From Burkholderiales bacterium (GTDB lineage: Bacteria > Pseudomonadota > Gammaproteobacteria > Burkholderiales > Burkholderiaceae_C), in contig SXXD01000116.1 in NCBI GenBank assembly GCA_005789685.1, positions 1 through 8,800 of the forward strand: a stretch of 8,800 nucleotides of DNA, given 5' to 3'. This document shows, piece after piece, positions 4,870 to 8,800 of this stretch; the stretch's first letter is position 1; every line of letters starts with the position of its first letter. The notes under the pieces are model-generated. The model had not been told where the DNA came from, searched no databases, and saw only the letters and a program-made list of their open reading frames with translations. The translations under genes and the position numbers were made by a program.

Positions 4870-6681
4870 ATGACATTCACAAGCAGTACCCTCAAATCTT
4901 GGCTGGCACTTTGCGCCTGCGCCGCACTTTTTATTTGCACACCTGTGTGGGCCAAGCGGCCAAACATCGTAGTCATGCTGGCAGACGACTGGGGCTTCAG
5001 TGACGTTGGAGCATTTGGCAGTGAAATTCAAACACCCAACCTGAACCAGTTGGCGCAATCTGGCATGCGCTTTTCAAATTTTCATGTTAGCGCGTCTTGC
5101 TCACCGACGCGGTCCATGTTGCTCACAGGCGTGGACAATCACCTGAATGGCGTAGGCAACATGCGAGAGACCATTCCCCAGTCGCATGTGGGTCGTGCGG
5201 GTTACTTGAGTGTTCTGAATCAACGTGTGGTCACAGTATCCAGCTTGCTTCAGGACAGTGGCTACAGAACCTATGTCGCCGGCAAATGGCATGTCGGCAA
5301 AGAGCCGCACAACTTACCACCTGCCAGAGGATTTGATCGGTCCCTGGTGATGGGCGACAGCGGTTCGGACAATTGGGAAACAGATAAGCTTTACTTAGAC
5401 CTCACAGACAAGGTTTACTGGTACGACAACGGGCAAGAAGCAAAGATGCCCAAAGAGTTTTACTCCACTGAGTTTTACATCAACAAAACACTCGAGTACC
5501 TTCAAGCCGACGCCAAATCAGACAAACCCTTTTTTGCGTATATCGCATTCCAAGCCAACCACATCCCTCTTCAGGCACCTCAGTCGTTCATCGACAAATA
5601 CAAAGGTCGCTACGACAAAGGTTGGGATGTATTGCGCAATGAACGACGCGACAAAGCCATCGCCCTTGGACTGGTGCCAGCCAACTCCCAAATGGCCCAT
5701 TTACCTTCAACCCATGTGGCATGGAATTCATTGAGTGCATCAGAAAAAACCTATCAAGCACGTCGCATGGAGGTTTACGCTGCCATGGCAGAGGCCATGG
5801 ACTTTCACATTGGGAGGCTCATTGCTCATTTGAAAGAAACAGGTGAATTTGATCAAACTGTTTTTATGTTCTTGTCTGACAATGGTGCAGAGGCCTCCGA
5901 TCCTTATGCCTTGGCTGTGGGCCGTTGGTGGTTGGATCAAAATTACAACCGCGACATCGATCGCTTGGGCAGCAAGGGCGCCTACAGTGTCATTGGCCCC
6001 AACTGGGCAAGTGCCGCCACAGCACCCCTAAGCACTTATAAGTTTTTTGCAGGTGAAGGTGGCATTCGCGTGCCCTTAATTATTTCAGGTATTCCCAACA
6101 TGCCAAAGTCTGCCAGCAATCAGATACATGCCAGCCTGACTCATGTGAATGACATCGTGCCCACCCTGCTTGACTTGGCCAGCATTCAACATCCTGGCAC
6201 CCTTTACAAAGGGCAAACCATCTATCCTTTAACAGGTCACAGCCTGATGCCAGTGATCACTGGCGATGCGACAAGAGTTCGAAGGCCTGATGAGATATTG
6301 GGATACGAATTGTCAGGCAACCGCGCCTTGTTCAAGGGTGACTATAAATTGGTCAGCAACTTAACTCCGGTAGGCGATGGTCAATGGCATTTGTACAACA
6401 TTGTCAAAGACCCTGGTGAGACGCAAGACTTACAGCAAGAATTACCCGATCTGTTTTTAAGCATGCAAGCAGACTATGCCAAATGGGCCAAGGCCAATGG
6501 TGTGCTTGAAATGCCAAAAGGCTACGACCCTATTGAACAGGTCATCATCAACTCTCTGGTGTTTGTCTATTGGCCTAGGTACAAATTGCATCTGATCGGC
6601 ATCTTTGGCGTGCTACTTTTAGCAACATTTTGGTTTTGGCGCCGGCGCACACGAACCCCTCTCAAGCAGCCAGCTCATTGA
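4870..6681 (+). CDS. Membrane-anchored, Cys-type arylsulfatase (AtsA-like, sulfatase family S1)
   Basis: A 603-residue sulfate-ester hydrolase. A signal peptide ends at VWA-K (residues 26-29). Active-site residues are all present in the order known from Pseudomonas aeruginosa AtsA: Asp39-Asp40 (metal), Cys77 in CSPTR (77-81, the CxPxR motif converted to formylglycine), Arg81, Lys139 and His141 in GKWHVG, His231 in NHIPLQAP, Asp337-Asn338 in SDNGAE (metal), and Lys391 shortly before EGGIRVP. Many blocks between these, such as RMEVYAAMAEAMD, also match AtsA. Unlike the cytoplasmic Pseudomonas enzyme it carries an export signal plus a C-terminal hydrophobic helix at about 572-590 followed by RRRTR, which predicts a periplasmic catalytic domain anchored in the inner membrane by its C-terminus. 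The FGE at the left edge probably activates it. No Shine-Dalgarno is seen, and the start lies 3 nt after the previous stop, so translation is probably coupled. The exact ester substrate is unknown. Confidence 0.93.
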   Translation: MTFTSSTLKSWLALCACAALFICTPVWAKRPNIVVMLADDWGFSDVGAFGSEIQTPNLNQLAQSGMRFSNFHVSASCSPTRSMLLTGVDNHLNGVGNMRETIPQSHVGRAGYLSVLNQRVVTVSSLLQDSGYRTYVAGKWHVGKEPHNLPPARGFDRSLVMGDSGSDNWETDKLYLDLTDKVYWYDNGQEAKMPKEFYSTEFYINKTLEYLQADAKSDKPFFAYIAFQANHIPLQAPQSFIDKYKGRYDKGWDVLRNERRDKAIALGLVPANSQMAHLPSTHVAWNSLSASEKTYQARRMEVYAAMAEAMDFHIGRLIAHLKETGEFDQTVFMFLSDNGAEASDPYALAVGRWWLDQNYNRDIDRLGSKGAYSVIGPNWASAATAPLSTYKFFAGEGGIRVPLIISGIPNMPKSASNQIHASLTHVNDIVPTLLDLASIQHPGTLYKGQTIYPLTGHSLMPVITGDATRVRRPDEILGYELSGNRALFKGDYKLVSNLTPVGDGQWHLYNIVKDPGETQDLQQELPDLFLSMQADYAKWAKANGVLEMPKGYDPIEQVIINSLVFVYWPRYKLHLIGIFGVLLLATFWFWRRRTRTPLKQPAH

Positions 6682-6690
6682 GCAATAGAC

Positions 6691-7968
6691 ATGGCACTCT
6701 CTGGTTACTATGACAGTCCGTGGCCTTGCGAGGACGCAGGGCCCTCTAGACTTCAAACACCACACACCAGCCATTGCTTAGATCTACAACCTGGCATGAA
6801 GCTAGCGTGTACGTCAAAACGCACACAGATGTCGACCATGACTGTATTGGGTGCGTCAGGGGAAGTGTTTCTGCTGACGCATTCTGTACTTCGTTCTTAC
6901 CTAGGCATCGCCACAACGGCGCAAGTTTCTCGCATTGACCCCATCACACTTGAAACACTCGAAAGTTCCCCAAGGCTTGAGGGTGGCCCCATGTGGCCAG
7001 GCGGCATGGCTGTTCATGCCAATGGGGACATCATTGTGGTGTACGGCCGGTATGCTCACAAACTCAACCGGCAATGCAAACTGATCGCTTCTTTTCTGTT
7101 GCCCGTGAATGAAGCCTACAACAGCTTTGTCGTGCTCGACAACGGATTGATCGTGACCAAAAACCTGTCAGATACAACACCGGCTCAACTCACCACGCTT
7201 CACCCAGACAGCTTCAGAGTGGCTAGCAGCGATGTGATGTGCCCCGAAGCATCCATTGCTCGTTTAAGTGCCCACGGCAACACGGTGTATGTGGTGGGCG
7301 TCAGCCGCGTTTTCAGATACCACTGGCATGAAGCTTCGCAACAATTGGTTCGCGATGTCAATTGGGAGTTTCATTACCTGGAAAATTCAACGCAAAGCTA
7401 TGGCTGGGACATGGTGATCGACGGTGAGCATGGCTGGTTCATGGACAACGGCAAGCACAACTACTTCATGAGCATGTTGGGTGCGGGCATTCACAAAGCC
7501 GCCAACCGACTCATTCGAGTGTCACTGAAGGATGCTCAATCACATCAAAGCTGGGAAATCAGCGGCCTGCCTCACGGCTGCGTTACAAACCCACCCTTGA
7601 TCGATTTGAAACGCCGCATTGTGGTGGGCTACGACTCTGCCAACCGCCATTTACGCGCTTGGAAAATTGACGCAAGTCAAAATGGCAATGAGTACGATGC
7701 TGAATTGAATCCTCTTTGGCACCATGAAAATTTTGGCGCTGCCAGCCACATGCTGTTGTTTTCCAATACGGGCGAAATGTGCGTCAATGACTACAGCCGC
7801 TTTGACGAACAGGTGCTTGTGTTAGACATTGAAACTGGCCAAGAAAAAGCGCGCGTCAAAACTGGGGGCCTCATGCAGGGCGTGGTATTTCCAAGCGCTG
7901 GTTGGCACCGAGATTTTTACTGGTGTTCTATGGACCGACTTTCGCGCATTTACGTCCCTTCTGTTTAA
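6691..7968 (+). CDS. Uncharacterised beta-propeller-like protein
   Basis: A 425-residue protein that I do not recognise as a named family. It has no signal peptide and no membrane segment, so it is probably cytoplasmic. The sequence is a series of beta-rich units separated by turns with NG/DG, as in SMP-30, strictosidine-synthase or YncE-like propellers. Examples are GGMAVHANGDIIVVYGR (about 104-120), VVLDNGLIV, HGNTVYVVGVSRVFRYHW, YGWDMVIDGEHGWFMDNG (near 237-254), a DLKRRIVVGYDSANRHLRAW unit, and VLVLDIETGQEKARVKTGG close to the end. Conserved-looking His and Asp residues in these units could bind a metal or substrate, but no catalytic set can be named. The start is 9 nt after the sulfatase stop with only a weak ribosome site, and the next gene follows after 15 nt, so it is almost certainly in the same transcript. 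A lactonase or sugar/steroid-ester-like hydrolase role is a guess. Confidence 0.72.
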   Translation: MALSGYYDSPWPCEDAGPSRLQTPHTSHCLDLQPGMKLACTSKRTQMSTMTVLGASGEVFLLTHSVLRSYLGIATTAQVSRIDPITLETLESSPRLEGGPMWPGGMAVHANGDIIVVYGRYAHKLNRQCKLIASFLLPVNEAYNSFVVLDNGLIVTKNLSDTTPAQLTTLHPDSFRVASSDVMCPEASIARLSAHGNTVYVVGVSRVFRYHWHEASQQLVRDVNWEFHYLENSTQSYGWDMVIDGEHGWFMDNGKHNYFMSMLGAGIHKAANRLIRVSLKDAQSHQSWEISGLPHGCVTNPPLIDLKRRIVVGYDSANRHLRAWKIDASQNGNEYDAELNPLWHHENFGAASHMLLFSNTGEMCVNDYSRFDEQVLVLDIETGQEKARVKTGGLMQGVVFPSAGWHRDFYWCSMDRLSRIYVPSV

Positions 7969-7983
7969 AGAATCGAATTTGGC

Positions 7984-8775
7984 ATGTCTAAAACTATTTT
8001 GATCACGGGCGCGGGCTCTGGTATCGGCAAAGACTCAGCATTTGCCTTGGCTGCCAGAGGGCACCGCGTACTGGCCACCACCCAAACTCAGGCGCAAGCA
8101 GAAGCCCTAAGCCTTGAGGCGCAAAGCAAGAACACGCCTCTCGAGATTTTCAAGCTAGACATCACCTTGGAAGCTGACAGACAACTCATCGAGCCGTATG
8201 CCATTGATGTCTTGGTCAACAACGCGGGCATGGGCGAATCAGGTTCGTTGGCGGAAGTCGACATACAACGTGTTCGGAAAATTTTCGAAGTTAATTTATT
8301 TTGCACACTTGAGCTGACACAAGTTGCGCTGAGCGGCATGATTCGGCGCGAAAAAGGTACTGTACTCTTAGTGAGCTCTATCGCTGGCAGAGTACCTATG
8401 CCCTTTCTCATGCCCTACAGTATGAGTAAATTTGCACTGTCAGCGGCGGGGGCCGGCCTGCGCGCTGAAATGGACCAACTCAAGAAAAACATACACATCT
8501 CGCTCATTGAACCTGGTGCAATTCACACTGGTTTCAACCAAGCCATGACTGACAGTAAATATGCCTGGATGGGAAGCTCTTCTTACTTTGCAGATCAGGC
8601 CGAGAAAATGCAGAAACAAGAGCGTGCTACTTTTAAATTCTTAGAAGCAAAAAGCACTGCAGGCATTGTGAAACAAATTGTCAAAGCTGCGGAAGCCAAT
8701 CGACCCAAGTTGAGATACACCTCACCTTGGATCCAAGGCTTTGGCGTTCGATTGGCCAGAATTTTTGGAGTTTAA
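7984..8775 (+). CDS. Classical short-chain dehydrogenase/reductase (SDR)
   Basis: A 263-residue NAD(P)-dependent oxidoreductase of normal classical SDR length. It has the Rossmann glycine motif TGAGSGIG (8-15), NNAG (79-82) and the complete catalytic tetrad Asn104, Ser132, Tyr145 and Lys149 (in YSMSK). EPGAIHTGF follows at about 179-187 as the usual PG motif after the active site. There is no acidic residue in the expected place at the end of the second strand (VLATTQT), which favours neither cofactor clearly. It has no signal peptide and acts in the cytoplasm. It lies 15 nt after the propeller gene and is probably co-transcribed with the sulfatase. A plausible role is to oxidise an alcohol released by desulfation, or a later intermediate, but substrate specificity cannot be read from the sequence. 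Confidence 0.9.
   Translation: MSKTILITGAGSGIGKDSAFALAARGHRVLATTQTQAQAEALSLEAQSKNTPLEIFKLDITLEADRQLIEPYAIDVLVNNAGMGESGSLAEVDIQRVRKIFEVNLFCTLELTQVALSGMIRREKGTVLLVSSIAGRVPMPFLMPYSMSKFALSAAGAGLRAEMDQLKKNIHISLIEPGAIHTGFNQAMTDSKYAWMGSSSYFADQAEKMQKQERATFKFLEAKSTAGIVKQIVKAAEANRPKLRYTSPWIQGFGVRLARIFGV
8767..8770 (+). promoter_or_regulatory. Ribosome binding site for the gene at the right edge
   Basis: GGAG lies inside the last codons of the dehydrogenase gene and 7 nt before the ATG at 8778. It is one of the better Shine-Dalgarno sites in the window, which supports a real gene starting there. Confidence 0.6.
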
Positions 8776-8777
8776 AC

Positions 8778-8800
8778 ATGAGAATTGGAAAATTGGGCTC
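8778..8800 (+). CDS. Start of a further gene, cut by the window edge
   Basis: An ATG follows the dehydrogenase stop by 2 nt with a well-spaced GGAG upstream. The visible codons read MRIGKLG and the frame is open to the edge. This is too short to identify. The tight spacing suggests the operon continues to the right. Confidence 0.55.

Noticed and set aside
4600..5058. Minus-strand open frame (152 codons) across the DsbA-like/sulfatase junction
   Set aside because: It is antisense to two well-supported genes, is cysteine-rich and low in recognisable structure, and has no plausible ribosome site.
6034..6048. ACTTATAAGT palindrome followed by a T-run inside the sulfatase gene
   Set aside because: The symmetric part is only 10 bp, AT-rich and without a loop, so it cannot form a stable terminator stem.

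Overview
The window is a chromosomal segment of a Gram-negative bacterium. Moderate GC (about half by eye), short intergenic gaps, an outer-membrane beta-barrel gene and the style of the proteins suggest a betaproteobacterium, perhaps Burkholderiales/Comamonadaceae of the Limnohabitans type. That placement is inference and was not checked by search. No tRNA, rRNA, CRISPR array, insertion sequence or integrase is visible.

Layout. (1) Bases 1-1672 carry two plus-strand genes joined by a 4-bp ATGA overlap: the 3' end of a formylglycine-generating enzyme (FGE) with both active-site cysteines, and a membrane-anchored DUF1254/DUF1214 protein. (2) A TetR-family regulator lies on the minus strand (1678-2298), convergent with the DUF1254 gene. 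(3) A 152-bp divergent intergenic region (2299-2450) holds a near-perfect 20-bp palindrome over a predicted promoter. (4) A plus-strand series runs to the right edge: an SphA/MetA-type outer-membrane barrel, a two-domain DsbA/HCCA-isomerase-like protein, a Cys-type arylsulfatase of the Pseudomonas AtsA kind with an N-terminal signal and a C-terminal membrane anchor, a soluble beta-propeller-like protein of unknown function, and a classical short-chain dehydrogenase. The first few codons of another gene follow.

How the genes may work together (inference). The sulfatase needs its Cys77 converted to formylglycine, and the FGE that does this is in the same locus. The barrel could admit a hydrophobic sulfate ester through the outer membrane, the membrane-anchored periplasmic sulfatase would release the alcohol or phenol, and the short-chain dehydrogenase could oxidise a released alcohol in the cytoplasm. 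The TetR protein is placed to sense a pathway compound. The substrate cannot be read from the sequence.

The most unusual signal is a pair of perfect 11-bp GC-containing hairpins, each with a T-tract, inside the reading frame of the DsbA-like gene. One lies in its first 20 codons and the other lies exactly in the linker between its two thioredoxin-fold domains. Both look like intrinsic terminators and both lie between the barrel gene and the sulfatase, which suggests stepwise transcriptional attenuation inside a coding sequence.
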